Assembly: GCF_021440195.1 (NCBI RefSeq) | Contig: NZ_JAJTSZ010000012.1 | Location: 1 to 64,000 of the forward strand | Origin: Dyadobacter sp. CY356 | Lineage (GTDB): Bacteria; Bacteroidota; Bacteroidia; Cytophagales; Spirosomataceae | DNA: 64,000 nt | Reading direction: 5' to 3' | In this document: piece after piece, positions 26,339 to 34,831 of the stretch | Layout of the letters: each line of letters starts with the position of its first letter | How positions within the stretch are numbered: position 1 is the stretch's first letter | Made by a program: the position numbers and the translations under genes | The notes under the pieces: generated by a model | Seen by the model: the letters and a program-made list of their open reading frames with translations, nothing else | Databases searched by the model: none | What the model was told of the DNA's origin: nothing

Positions 26339-26731
26339 ATGGATTTGGATCAAATTACTTATAAAATTATTGGTGCCTCGATGAAGGTACACAATACGTT
26401 GGGAAATGGTTTTCAAGAGGTAATTTATCAACGTTGCTTGGCTATTGAACTAGGACGTTTAGATATAGAATTCGTAAGAGAACAAGACCAGACTATATTT
26501 TACGAAGGTATTCGCGTTGGAACCCGAAGGGCCGATTTTGTGGTCGAAAATAAGGTAATTATTGAATTGAAAGCAGTGATGAACTTAGAAGATGCTCATC
26601 TCGCACAAGCCAAGAATTATCTCATTGCTTACAATTTTGATATAGGACTACTAATTAACTTTGGATCCACGAGTTTGCAGTACAAAAAAGTATTTTACTC
26701 AATTAAAAAACCTGTTAAAAGACAAAACTAA
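26339..26731 (+). CDS. GxxExxY-family protein
   Basis: This 130-residue protein has the family signature: ITYKIIGASMKVHNTLGNGF followed by QEVIYQRCL (the GxxExxY motif), then EFVREQDQTIFYEG and RRADFVVENKVIIELKAV. The Asp...Glu-x-Lys spacing in the last segment resembles a PD-(D/E)xK nuclease core. The function is not established. ATG 26339 (MDLDQITYK) matches the usual family start better than ATG 26318. It is monocistronic and closed by a terminator. Confidence 0.85.
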   Translation: MDLDQITYKIIGASMKVHNTLGNGFQEVIYQRCLAIELGRLDIEFVREQDQTIFYEGIRVGTRRADFVVENKVIIELKAVMNLEDAHLAQAKNYLIAYNFDIGLLINFGSTSLQYKKVFYSIKKPVKRQN

Positions 26732-26745
26732 TAGGATTACATCCC

Positions 26746-26780
26746 AAAGAGGCTTTCTTAAAAAAGTGAGCCTCTTTTTT
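26746..26780 (+). terminator. Intrinsic terminator after GxxExxY gene
   Basis: AAAGAGGCT at 26746-26754 pairs with AGCCTCTTT beginning at 26769, and a run of seven T follows. Classic rho-independent layout. Confidence 0.85.
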
Positions 26781-26843
26781 TAATTTAAACTACTCAAAAT
26801 CGTAATTATGTTATTGCTCATAACTTCGACAAAAATTACCTAC

Positions 26844-26851
26844 TACCTTTG
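26844..26851 (+). promoter_or_regulatory. Candidate -7 box for M28 peptidase gene
   Basis: TACCTTTG fits TAnnTTTG and lies about 105 bp upstream of the chosen start 26958. A -33 element at canonical distance is not obvious. Confidence 0.3.
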
Positions 26852-26957
26852 GTTAAAAGGTTAACAGTTAATGCCAATCAAAAAAATAAAAAGAGGAATT
26901 AACAAAATTACTTTTTTACCAATCCTCTTAATCTTAAAATCCTTAAATCAAGATCCG

Positions 26958-28487
26958 ATGAGAAAATTACCTCTACTTCTTATTTCAACCTGCTTTTTAG
27001 TCAATTATCAGGCATTCTCTCAAAAGAAAACCGCTCTTCCCCCCGAATTCTCCATCAAAAAATCAGACACAGAAGCACATATGCGGTTTTTAGCCGCCGA
27101 TGAACTTTTAGGTCGCCGGACTGGCGAACAGGGAAATCTGGTTGCTGCAAGATATATAGCAGAGCAATTCAGAAAATTGGGCCTTATTCCTGTTCCGGGA
27201 AATACGACATCCGGTACGTCAACCTATTATCAAAATGTTCCCTTTGAAAAAATGGGCGCAAATGGTGGCGGAGAAATCCTTGCCGGCGAAGAAAAGCTGA
27301 AAAATGGGGAGGACTGGATTTTAATGAACGGCGAAGCAACCGATATTACAGCTCCCTTGGTTTATGCTAGTTTCGGTTTAGAAAATGCTGCCAAAGGGTG
27401 GGATGATTATAAAGATCTGGATGTAAAAGGAAAAATAGTTTTGCTGCAAAGCGGAACGCCTGATGTACAAACGCCATCTGAAATCATCGCTTCTTCTACC
27501 GAAAAAAGAAAACTGGCGGCTGAGAAAGGAGCTGTTGCCGTTATAGAATTATTCAATGCACCGATGCCCTGGAATATGGTCAATCGCTATTTTGCAGGTG
27601 AAAGAATTGCTTTGGCTGATGCAAAAGATGGCTCTAAAAAATCAATTCCGCATGCCTGGGTGAATGGAAAAGAAGCAAAAATAACTCGTGCATTACGTGC
27701 AGTCCAGACGGTAACATTTAAAACCAGCGGCAGAAAAAGCCAATTGGTGAACAGCTATAATGTTGCAGGATATATTCAGGGAACCGACCCTGCGCTGAAA
27801 AGTGAATACATTCTTCTTTCCGCCCATTATGATCATGTGGGTGTAGGAAAACAAGGCGGACAAGCTTACACACCAGAAGATAGTATTTTCAACGGCGCAC
27901 GCGACAATGCTTTCGGGACTGTGGCTTTACTTACAGCAGCAGAAGCCCTGGCAAAAAATCCGCCGAAACGTTCTGTTTTGATTGTTGCTCTGACTGCCGA
28001 AGAAGTTGGTTTGTTAGGAGGTCGATATTATGCTGCGCATCCATTATTGCCACTGAACAAGTGTATTTTTAATCTTAACTCAGACGGAGCAGGATATAAT
28101 GATACGACCATCGTCTCTGTGATGGGTTTAAGCCGTACCGGTGCTAAAACCGAAATTGAAACTGCCAGTAAAGCTTTCGGATTAGGTGTGTTCGCTGATC
28201 CGTCTCCGGAACAGGGTTTATTTGACCGCTCAGATAACGTAAGTTTTGCAAAAGAAGGAATTCCTGCGCCAACATTTACACCCGGTTTCAAAGAATTTAA
28301 TGGTGATATCATGAAAAATTATCACCAGGTTTCTGACAATCCTGAAACTGTTGACTTCAATTACTTATTGAAATTTTGCCAGGCTTATACCTACACTGCT
28401 CGATTAATTGCAGACCGAAAAACAGCTCCTCAATGGATTTCGGGTGACAAATATGAAGCAGCAGCAAAAAAACTTTATTCGAAGTAA
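26958..28487 (+). CDS. Exported M28-family zinc peptidase with PA domain
   Basis: This 509-residue protein has a signal peptide ending QAFSQ. A protease-associated domain is inserted at about 120-240 (GKIVLLQSG). The di-zinc catalytic core has His290/Asp292 in SAHYDHVGVG, bridging Asp316 in NGARDNAFG, the catalytic Glu pair 348-349 in LTAEEVGLLG and Asp376 in NSDGAG. Such enzymes are aminopeptidases or carboxypeptidases acting in the periplasm or outside the cell. ATG 26958 is preferred because it is followed immediately by the signal peptide. The longer form from 26871 adds a basic leader. Confidence 0.88.
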   Translation: MRKLPLLLISTCFLVNYQAFSQKKTALPPEFSIKKSDTEAHMRFLAADELLGRRTGEQGNLVAARYIAEQFRKLGLIPVPGNTTSGTSTYYQNVPFEKMGANGGGEILAGEEKLKNGEDWILMNGEATDITAPLVYASFGLENAAKGWDDYKDLDVKGKIVLLQSGTPDVQTPSEIIASSTEKRKLAAEKGAVAVIELFNAPMPWNMVNRYFAGERIALADAKDGSKKSIPHAWVNGKEAKITRALRAVQTVTFKTSGRKSQLVNSYNVAGYIQGTDPALKSEYILLSAHYDHVGVGKQGGQAYTPEDSIFNGARDNAFGTVALLTAAEALAKNPPKRSVLIVALTAEEVGLLGGRYYAAHPLLPLNKCIFNLNSDGAGYNDTTIVSVMGLSRTGAKTEIETASKAFGLGVFADPSPEQGLFDRSDNVSFAKEGIPAPTFTPGFKEFNGDIMKNYHQVSDNPETVDFNYLLKFCQAYTYTARLIADRKTAPQWISGDKYEAAAKKLYSK

Positions 28488-28497
28488 TAGGAAAATT

Positions 28498-28549
28498 ACA
28501 ATTTGCTCAATGTATTGAGTAAATTTACTCAATACATTGAGCAAATTGT
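28498..28549. promoter_or_regulatory. Perfect 52 bp palindrome before the DUF4143 ATPase gene
   Basis: The arms 28498-28523 and 28524-28549 are exact reverse complements with no loop. Each arm is itself an imperfect dyad (TTGCTCAAT-GT-ATTGAGTAA, one mismatch), so the site is two dyads back to back. It begins 11 bp after the M28 stop and ends 5 bp before ATG 28555. There is no T run, so an operator or a start-sequestering RNA hairpin fits better than a terminator. Confidence 0.9.
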
Positions 28550-28554
28550 GAAGC

Positions 28555-29739
28555 ATGTACGAACGATCTCATTTAAAACTACTTACAGAAAGAATGAATG
28601 AACCACGAAGGTTTATTCAGGTCTTGATGGGACCACGTCAGGTTGGAAAAACTACCGTTATTTCGCAATTACTTCAACATAATGATGTTCATTCTCACTT
28701 CGTCTCAGCTGATTCTGTACTAATTTCTGATGCTTTCTGGCTTGAACAGCAGTGGGAAATTGCACGTTTAAAAATAAAACCATCTCCTAAAAAGGAATTT
28801 CTTTTGATCATTGATGAAATTCAAAAGATTGGTAACTGGAGTGAGAAAGTCAAGCTGTTATGGGACGCCGATACACGTGAACAAAGAAATATCAAAGTTA
28901 TTCTTCTTGGGTCATCCCGACTTCTCTTACAACAGGGTTTAACTGAATCTCTGGCTGGCAGATTTGAAACCATCTACATGGGACATTGGTCTTATGAGGA
29001 AATGCACACGGCCTTTCATTGGTCCACAGATCAATATGCCTGGTTTGGAGGATATCCAGGTTCAGCAGAATTAATAGACGATGAAAAGCGTTGGAAGTCC
29101 TATGTTACAAATTCGCTGATTGAAACCAGTATTAACCGCGATATCCTCATGTTGTCCCGGGTTGCCAAACCGGCATTGATGAAAGTGCTGTTTGAATTGG
29201 GCTGCCATTATTCCGGTCAGATTTTGTCATTCACAAAAATCATGGGACAATTGCAGGATGCCGGAAATACAACAACCCTTTCTCATTATCTCAACCTGCT
29301 TGATACAGCCGGATTATTGGCCGGGTTTGAAAAATATGCAGCTGACATTATCAGAAAAAAATCTTCCAGCCCAAAATTTCAGGTTCATAATACTGCGTTG
29401 ATCAGTGCTCAAAGAGCAGAAAACTTTTTACAGATCAAGTCTGACCCTACCGAATGGGGACGTATTGTTGAATCTGCTGTCGGCACCCATTTGTTAAACA
29501 ATTCCCTTTCCGAAAATTACAAGGTATATTATTGGCGCGACAGAGATCAGGAGGTAGATTTTGTAGTTGAATATAAAAATCAGATTGTCGGTATTGAAGT
29601 TAAAAGTGGGGCAAAACAATCCTCTTCCGGAATGGCTGCTTTTCAAAAACAATTTCAACCAAAAAAGATTTATCTGATAGGAGACACCGGATTGCCCTGG
29701 CAGGAATTTCTAAGAATAAACCCTATAGAACTATTTTAA
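28555..29739 (+). CDS. ATP-binding protein: AAA ATPase plus DUF4143
   Basis: This 394-residue protein has a P-loop MGPRQVGKTT (Lys32), Walker B LLIIDEIQ (Asp87-Glu88), a winged-helix-like middle region (about 200-290) and a C-terminal DUF4143 domain. That domain has a PD-(D/E)xK-like core, YYWRDRDQEVDFVVE ... GIEVKSG. The family is very common and patchily distributed in Bacteroidota and archaea, and its role is unproven. Its start sits 5 bp after a perfect 52 bp palindrome, which suggests self-regulation or mobility. A terminator overlaps its stop. Confidence 0.88.
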   Translation: MYERSHLKLLTERMNEPRRFIQVLMGPRQVGKTTVISQLLQHNDVHSHFVSADSVLISDAFWLEQQWEIARLKIKPSPKKEFLLIIDEIQKIGNWSEKVKLLWDADTREQRNIKVILLGSSRLLLQQGLTESLAGRFETIYMGHWSYEEMHTAFHWSTDQYAWFGGYPGSAELIDDEKRWKSYVTNSLIETSINRDILMLSRVAKPALMKVLFELGCHYSGQILSFTKIMGQLQDAGNTTTLSHYLNLLDTAGLLAGFEKYAADIIRKKSSSPKFQVHNTALISAQRAENFLQIKSDPTEWGRIVESAVGTHLLNNSLSENYKVYYWRDRDQEVDFVVEYKNQIVGIEVKSGAKQSSSGMAAFQKQFQPKKIYLIGDTGLPWQEFLRINPIELF

Positions 29740-29780
29740 TACGAAAAGCCCGACGATGGACGCCGGGCTTTTCGTATTAA
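29736..29780. terminator. Long bidirectional terminator
   Basis: A 17 bp perfect stem (29736-29752 with 29764-29780, core GAAAAGCCCG) and an 11 nt loop lie between the convergent ATPase and DPP-IV genes. The 5' arm overlaps the ATPase stop codon. Confidence 0.9.
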
Positions 29781-29798
29781 ATCTCATAGCATAACGTA

Positions 29799-31982
29799 TC
29801 ATCGCGCACCCGGAGGGCAATTCTTTTTCAAATAATCAGTGAACAATGTTCTTAAATGAAGCGATGTTCCTTCACCTTCAAAAATCCCGTGTGAACGGTT
29901 TGGATAAGGCATAAACTGGAACACTTTGTTGTATTTTATCAATTCATTTACCAACATTTCTGCATTTTGGTAATGCACGTTATCGTCACCTGTTCCATGA
30001 ATATACAGCAGGTTTCCTTCCAGATTTTTAGCGTTTGTGATCGGTGATCCTTTTACAAAATCTTCCAGATTTTCCTGAGGAATACCCATATAGCGCTCCT
30101 GATAAATGTTATCATAAGTCAGCTGATTTCCCACTGCCGCTACCGCAATTCCGGTTTTGAAAACCTTCGGATATTTAAACAAAAGATTTAAAGTAGAAGA
30201 ACCTCCACCGCTCCATCCATGTACTGCAACACGGCTTGTATCTATAAAAGCATATTGTTTGAACATGGAAATTGCTGCCCCGGCGATATCGTTGATGTTA
30301 ATTGTACCAATGTTCCGGTAAATTGATTTTCTCCACGCACTTCCTTTTGGCGAAGGTGTTCCACGGTTATCCACAGAGGCATAGATATATCCATCCTTAG
30401 CCATACTTCCCGTGTAAAGACGGTTTCTGCCCGTGCCGTAGCTGTCGTGAACGGTGCTTGATGCTGGCTCGCCATAGACCATAAATACGATCGGATATTT
30501 TTTGGCAGGATCAAAATTGTCCGGTTTCACCATCCATCCGTCCACCTCAACATTTTCAGCAGTTTTGATTTTGAAGAATTCAATATTCATAGCCGCCGGG
30601 CGGATCCGCATCATTTTCTCACTGATCGAATTATTTGGATCCACTGCTTTATGATCCGGCAACGTGATCCACTCCATCATGGAAGGCAGGTGCGCGTTTG
30701 AAAAACTATGCGTCGCGTATTTTGCCAAAGGCGAAATTTCGTAACTATGCGTTCCTGCCTGATCTGTTGGCGATAAACGCTGTGGTTCACCTTTTCCATC
30801 CAGGGAAGCACGGTACAGATATTCCTGAGTCGCATTATCCGGTGATGCTGTGAAATAATAAGCGTTATTTTTTTCGTCGATCAAAACAGGCGTGATCACA
30901 TCATACTTTCCGGAGGTGATCAAAGTTTCCTTTTTCCCATCACGGCTTACTCGATACGAATGTCTCCAGCCATCTTTTTCACTTACCCACACAAATTCCT
31001 TTCCGCCAGCAATCCAGTCCCAGCCTTCGTTTCCGTCTGCCCACCGACTTTTGATATCGATCCATGCTTTGTCGGTTTCTGTGAAAAATGGTTTTGAAAC
31101 GCCATCTTTTGTATTGATATAAAACAAAGTGCTGACATTTTGCTTCCGGTTCAATTGCTGAATAACCAGCTCATTGGCGCTTCCAGCCCATTCCATGCGT
31201 GGCACGTAGGTATTTTGCGGGTCACCCGGAATGTTCATCCATTTTGTTTTGGCAGTAACCACATCCACCACACCGATTTTGTAAGGTGACGGCGTTTGTC
31301 CAACTTTCGGATACTCAACAGGAATGGTATAAGAATAGATTGAATCCGTTGTATTGATCATCAGGAAGTTGCGGATCTTACGTGCATCAAGCTGCCAGTA
31401 TGCGATTGTCTTGCTATCCGGGCTCCATCGGAATCCGTCACGGCAATCGAATTCTTCTTCGTAAACCCAGTCAAACGTTCCGTTAATTACGCGATCCGTT
31501 CCATCCAGCGTGACTTGTTTGATGACACCAGTTGCAAGATCTTCTGAATAGATATTGTGTTTGCTGACGTAAGCCACTTTTTTTCCGTCAGGAGAAAATT
31601 TTGCAAACATCAGTGATGATTCCGGACGGCCTTTTCCCAGTTGTTTCAGGTTGTTAGTCGCCAGATCCAAAACCCAGTAGTCGCCGCGGGTATCTCTTCT
31701 CCAGACTCTTTTTGAATTGGTATAGATCAAAACTTTCGTACCGGCGTCATTGAAAGTATAACTGCGTACCGATAAGTTTTTGTCCGAGCCTTTTGGTGTC
31801 AGTTGCTGTTTTGAAACAAGCGTTCTTGGCTCGTTGCCAGGAAGTTTAATTTCAAAAATTTCACCTTCTGCCACATCTCTGTAACCGCTGCCATCGGGCA
31901 ACCATTGAAAACTGGCAGGGATTTGTGCAAATAAAGGGGAGGAAATAATTACAAAGACTAGTGCTTTGATCAAATGCTTCAT
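29799..31982 (-). CDS. S9B dipeptidyl-peptidase IV
   Basis: This 727-residue protein has a signal peptide (HLIKALVFVIISSPLFAQ), an eight-bladed beta-propeller (about 40-490) and a C-terminal alpha/beta-hydrolase domain. The catalytic Ser is Ser591 (HGWSGGGSS). The Asp is 666 or 667 (GTGDDNVH) and the His is His698 (NRSHGI). The double-Glu motif in DWVYEEEFD, which holds the substrate N-terminus in DPP-IV enzymes, is present. It would release Xaa-Pro dipeptides in the periplasm. The internal ATG at 31982 is chosen, because the 29 residues before it do not look like an export signal. Confidence 0.93.
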   Translation of the reverse strand: MKHLIKALVFVIISSPLFAQIPASFQWLPDGSGYRDVAEGEIFEIKLPGNEPRTLVSKQQLTPKGSDKNLSVRSYTFNDAGTKVLIYTNSKRVWRRDTRGDYWVLDLATNNLKQLGKGRPESSLMFAKFSPDGKKVAYVSKHNIYSEDLATGVIKQVTLDGTDRVINGTFDWVYEEEFDCRDGFRWSPDSKTIAYWQLDARKIRNFLMINTTDSIYSYTIPVEYPKVGQTPSPYKIGVVDVVTAKTKWMNIPGDPQNTYVPRMEWAGSANELVIQQLNRKQNVSTLFYINTKDGVSKPFFTETDKAWIDIKSRWADGNEGWDWIAGGKEFVWVSEKDGWRHSYRVSRDGKKETLITSGKYDVITPVLIDEKNNAYYFTASPDNATQEYLYRASLDGKGEPQRLSPTDQAGTHSYEISPLAKYATHSFSNAHLPSMMEWITLPDHKAVDPNNSISEKMMRIRPAAMNIEFFKIKTAENVEVDGWMVKPDNFDPAKKYPIVFMVYGEPASSTVHDSYGTGRNRLYTGSMAKDGYIYASVDNRGTPSPKGSAWRKSIYRNIGTININDIAGAAISMFKQYAFIDTSRVAVHGWSGGGSSTLNLLFKYPKVFKTGIAVAAVGNQLTYDNIYQERYMGIPQENLEDFVKGSPITNAKNLEGNLLYIHGTGDDNVHYQNAEMLVNELIKYNKVFQFMPYPNRSHGIFEGEGTSLHLRTLFTDYLKKNCPPGAR

Positions 31983-32080
31983 TTGTGAATAGATATAAAT
32001 AAATATTATACGAACAATTGCTAATGCAATTTTAACACTTTGCTTTGCAATTTCCGACGCGCTGATCATAATACAATAAT

Positions 32081-32124
32081 AATAAGCGAGTTTTGGTAAA
32101 TTGTTTTGCCAAAACCCGCTTATT
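32081..32124 (-). terminator. Terminator of the SPFH/RHH operon
   Basis: Sixteen-base arms (32081-32096 and 32109-32124) pair with one mismatch around a 12 nt loop, 18 bp past the stop of the ribbon-helix-helix gene. Confidence 0.7.
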
Positions 32125-32141
32125 TCAATACTGATTACCAG

Positions 32142-32327
32142 TCAATTCTCCGACTCAAAATCTGATTTCGTATCTTTTCCACGTGAACGCTTTTGTTTTT
32201 TTAAAGCATCACTGAGCAGATATTCGATCTGTCCGTTCAGACTTCTAAAATCCTGCTGCGCCCACGCTTCCAGTTCTTTCAGCATTTCAGGATTAATCCG
32301 TAAAACGAACGCTTTTTTTTCTGCCAT
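32142..32327 (-). CDS. Arc-like ribbon-helix-helix protein
   Basis: This 61-residue protein has the pattern KAFVLRINPEMLKELEAWAQ, a short DNA-binding strand followed by two helices. QDFRSLNGQIEYLLSDAL, typical of Arc/MetJ-type repressors, follows. A charged tail of about 15 residues ends the protein. It begins 1 bp after the SPFH stop, so the two are certainly co-transcribed. RHH proteins bind short inverted repeats as dimers of dimers. A candidate operator lies at the head of this operon (33199-33225). Confidence 0.8.
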   Translation of the reverse strand: MAEKKAFVLRINPEMLKELEAWAQQDFRSLNGQIEYLLSDALKKQKRSRGKDTKSDFESEN

Positions 32328-32328
32328 A

Positions 32329-33192
32329 TCAAGGATACAAAGTTCCGGCGTTCAATACGGGTGTCACTGATTTTTCACCACATAAAACGACTAATAAATT
32401 ACAAACCATCGCCGCTTTTCGTTCTTCATCCAGGTTTACAATTCCTTTTTCCGAAAGCATTGCCAAAGCCATATCCACCATACCAACGGCACCATTCACG
32501 ATTTGACGGCGCGCAGCCACAACCGCAGACGCCTGCTGACGCTGCAACATAGCTCCGGCAATTTCCGGCGCATAAGCCAGGTGACTAATACGTGCCTCGA
32601 GAACATCCACTCCAGCCCTACTCAGCCGCTCAGTCAGCTCAGCTTCAAGCATTTCGTTGATTTTTCCACTTCCGTCCCGCAAGGTGAATTCCGGAATTTC
32701 TACTTCTTCCGCTTCCATGGTATCGTAAGCATATACGCCGGCCAAATGACGCACCGCAGCTTCGGACTGGATCTCCACATATTTGGTGTAGTCATCCACT
32801 TCAAAAGAAGCTTTGGCAGTATCACCTACGCGCCACACGACAACGGCCGCGATTTCAATCGGGTTACCAAGTTTGTCGTTGACTTTTAATTTCTGACCAT
32901 TCAGGTTTCTGGCACGCAGACTGATTTTTTTTCTGCGGAACAAAGGGTTTACCCAGCGCAAACCGCTTTGTTTCATTGTTCCCATGTAATCCCCAAAAAA
33001 TGTGGTTACCACAGCTTCATTCGGGTTAATGACAGTTAATCCAATCAGAATAATAAATCCAATGATCGAAACGAGAATACCAAAATTAGGACGCCCTTCA
33101 ACGACCGAAAAAATGATACCTCCAAATAACATGATCAAACCAATCGCAAATAGCAAAAAGCCTGACATCGAGCGTAATTCTTTTTCATTCAT
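32329..33192 (-). CDS. SPFH-domain (stomatin/prohibitin/flotillin) membrane protein
   Basis: This 287-residue protein has two hydrophobic segments near the N-terminus (about 12-30 and 34-55). An SPFH domain follows (INPNEAVVTTFFGDYMGTM ... RVGDTAKASFEVDDY), then an Ala/Glu-rich coiled coil (QRQQASAVVAARRQIV). SPFH proteins form ring-like membrane scaffolds. The pairing with a ribbon-helix-helix protein is unusual for the superfamily but is consistent with a recurrent subfamily. A perfect dyad lies 7 bp before the start codon. Confidence 0.88.
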   Translation of the reverse strand: MNEKELRSMSGFLLFAIGLIMLFGGIIFSVVEGRPNFGILVSIIGFIILIGLTVINPNEAVVTTFFGDYMGTMKQSGLRWVNPLFRRKKISLRARNLNGQKLKVNDKLGNPIEIAAVVVWRVGDTAKASFEVDDYTKYVEIQSEAAVRHLAGVYAYDTMEAEEVEIPEFTLRDGSGKINEMLEAELTERLSRAGVDVLEARISHLAYAPEIAGAMLQRQQASAVVAARRQIVNGAVGMVDMALAMLSEKGIVNLDEERKAAMVCNLLVVLCGEKSVTPVLNAGTLYP

Positions 33193-33198
33193 AGCTTT

Positions 33199-33225
33199 AT
33201 TGTGATATTAAAATGATATCACAAT
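33199..33225. promoter_or_regulatory. Operator-like dyad at the SPFH start
   Basis: ATTGTGATAT (33199-33208) and ATATCACAAT (33216-33225) are perfect complements separated by 7 nt. The element lies 7 bp upstream of the SPFH start codon on the reverse strand. There is no T run, so an operator is more likely than a terminator. The co-encoded RHH protein is the obvious candidate ligand. Confidence 0.6.
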
Positions 33226-33269
33226 GTTATCAAATGAAAATCATATTTCAATATAAATTGTTACAAAAA

Positions 33270-33300
33270 AATCCCAAAGCGTTTGATTGGCTTTGGGATT
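33270..33300 (-). terminator. Terminator of the TonB-domain gene pair
   Basis: AATCCCAAAGC at 33270-33280 pairs perfectly with 33290-33300. On the reverse strand the stem is followed by seven T, 13 bp after the stop at 33314. Confidence 0.85.
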
Positions 33301-33313
33301 GGATGAGTGGTTA

Positions 33314-34786
33314 TTAGTATAATCCAAAAATAATAGGCAACGCATACTTGACTCTTACCTTCCTTCCGCGCTGTATACCTGGCATCCACTGACCATTCAT
33401 ACCTCTGATTACCCGAAGTGCTTCTTCATCCAGACTGGGATATAAGCCTTTTTCCACTTTTACATCTTCAACAGATCCATCAACACCCACAACAAATGAA
33501 GTATAAACTTTTCCCTGAACACCGAGTTTGGCAGCATCTTTGGGATATTTTGTATTCCTTCCTAAATATTTATACATCTCTGAAAATCCTCCTGAAAACT
33601 GAGGCTGAGCTTCGACTTCCGTATATTCATATTTCTTGCCATCAGCAAAAGATGTTCCTTTAATTAAGATTCCATCTTCATAATTTTCCTCAAAGTAAAG
33701 GGCTCCTTTCTTTGTGTTTTCCGTCCCTGTATCCAGGTTATTGCCGTTTTTCCATATACCTTGTTTATGACCATTTTTGACTGCTCCACAACCATCAATG
33801 CCTTGCACAGTATAAGTTTCAGAGGGAAAACACACATATCCATTTCCATTAATAACTTGTTGATCGCCATTACGCTCCCGAACATCTGTAATCACATAAA
33901 TAAATGGGTTTTTGTATACCGGTGGGATAAGGACGATAGTTGCCAATTGCCCGTTATTGTGCCAACCTGTTACTTCTACCATTTCATTTTGAGAAGCCCT
34001 TAATTCTTTAAGTAATCCATTGAGATAGTAATAGTTCCTGATCGGATTTTTTTTAGAAGCAAATTGCTGAAGAGATAATAAACTACCATTCTGTTGTAAC
34101 ACAGCAATTTGTTTCCAGATTGTCTCTTTTTCCTGAAGGGAAATATTAATGCGAATAGCTTTTACAGAATCTACTATTCGAGATTCATAGATTTTCTCCC
34201 AAAATTCTTCTTTTTCTACCTTAACAATTGATACGTCCTTCCATTCATCGCCATTTTTCTCCTGGTATACAACATTTCCATTCACAATCCCAAATACATC
34301 AACAGGAATTCGTCTTCGATATTTAGATTTCTCAATATTATAACTCTCTGACCTGTTTTTATCGAAATAAGTTAGTAGGGCTTTTTGGTCTGGGTCATAA
34401 TCCATTCTCAGCTCCGTTTTAAACCCTACCGGAATTGTAACGGCTTGACGAACCGGAACAGCTTTAAGCAAAGCAGGCTTCCAAGCTTTAAAAAGATTTA
34501 TTACACGCATAGCCTCTGCATTGCATAAACTGTCAACTCCTTTTAAAATCTTCAAATCAGAAGTACTTCCGTCTACTTCAACTGTTGCAGTAATTAAAAC
34601 TTCCTGATCACTGGACTTTGAAGCCAGGGTAAGAGGGACTCGAAGATTGGCAGCAATAAAAAGATCAAAAATTTCTTTTCCGCCGACTGGCTCAGCTGCT
34701 TTATCAACCTCCGTACTTTGATAAATTTGTGCAAAGGAGTTTATTGTCAAGGAAATAAATAGAAGGGGGAGAATTATTACTTTCAT
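33314..34786 (-). CDS. Secreted protein with two TonB C-terminal-like domains (paralogue 1)
   Basis: This 490-residue protein has a cleavable signal peptide (IILPLLFISLTINSFAQ) and no transmembrane anchor or Pro-rich linker, unlike classical TonB. One TonB_C-like domain lies at about 35-125 (VLITATVEVDGSTSDLKILK ... AWKPALLKAVPVRQ). A middle region has MORN-like repeats (about 200-390). A canonical TonB_C domain lies at about 395-490 (QPQFSGGFSEMYKYL ... KVRVKYALPIIF). It might bind TonB-dependent receptors or compete with TonB in the periplasm, which is inference. The paralogue lies immediately upstream. Confidence 0.75.
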   Translation of the reverse strand: MKVIILPLLFISLTINSFAQIYQSTEVDKAAEPVGGKEIFDLFIAANLRVPLTLASKSSDQEVLITATVEVDGSTSDLKILKGVDSLCNAEAMRVINLFKAWKPALLKAVPVRQAVTIPVGFKTELRMDYDPDQKALLTYFDKNRSESYNIEKSKYRRRIPVDVFGIVNGNVVYQEKNGDEWKDVSIVKVEKEEFWEKIYESRIVDSVKAIRINISLQEKETIWKQIAVLQQNGSLLSLQQFASKKNPIRNYYYLNGLLKELRASQNEMVEVTGWHNNGQLATIVLIPPVYKNPFIYVITDVRERNGDQQVINGNGYVCFPSETYTVQGIDGCGAVKNGHKQGIWKNGNNLDTGTENTKKGALYFEENYEDGILIKGTSFADGKKYEYTEVEAQPQFSGGFSEMYKYLGRNTKYPKDAAKLGVQGKVYTSFVVGVDGSVEDVKVEKGLYPSLDEEALRVIRGMNGQWMPGIQRGRKVRVKYALPIIFGLY

Positions 34787-34831
34787 TTATACTTAAATTA
34801 ATTTAGGATTTACAGTGAACTCAAATAGAAC

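Noticed and set aside
28498..28549. 52 bp palindrome as an ordinary terminator of the M28 gene
   Set aside because: Stem is AT-rich, there is no T run, and it abuts the next start codon. Regulation of the ATPase gene explains it better, although partial termination cannot be excluded.
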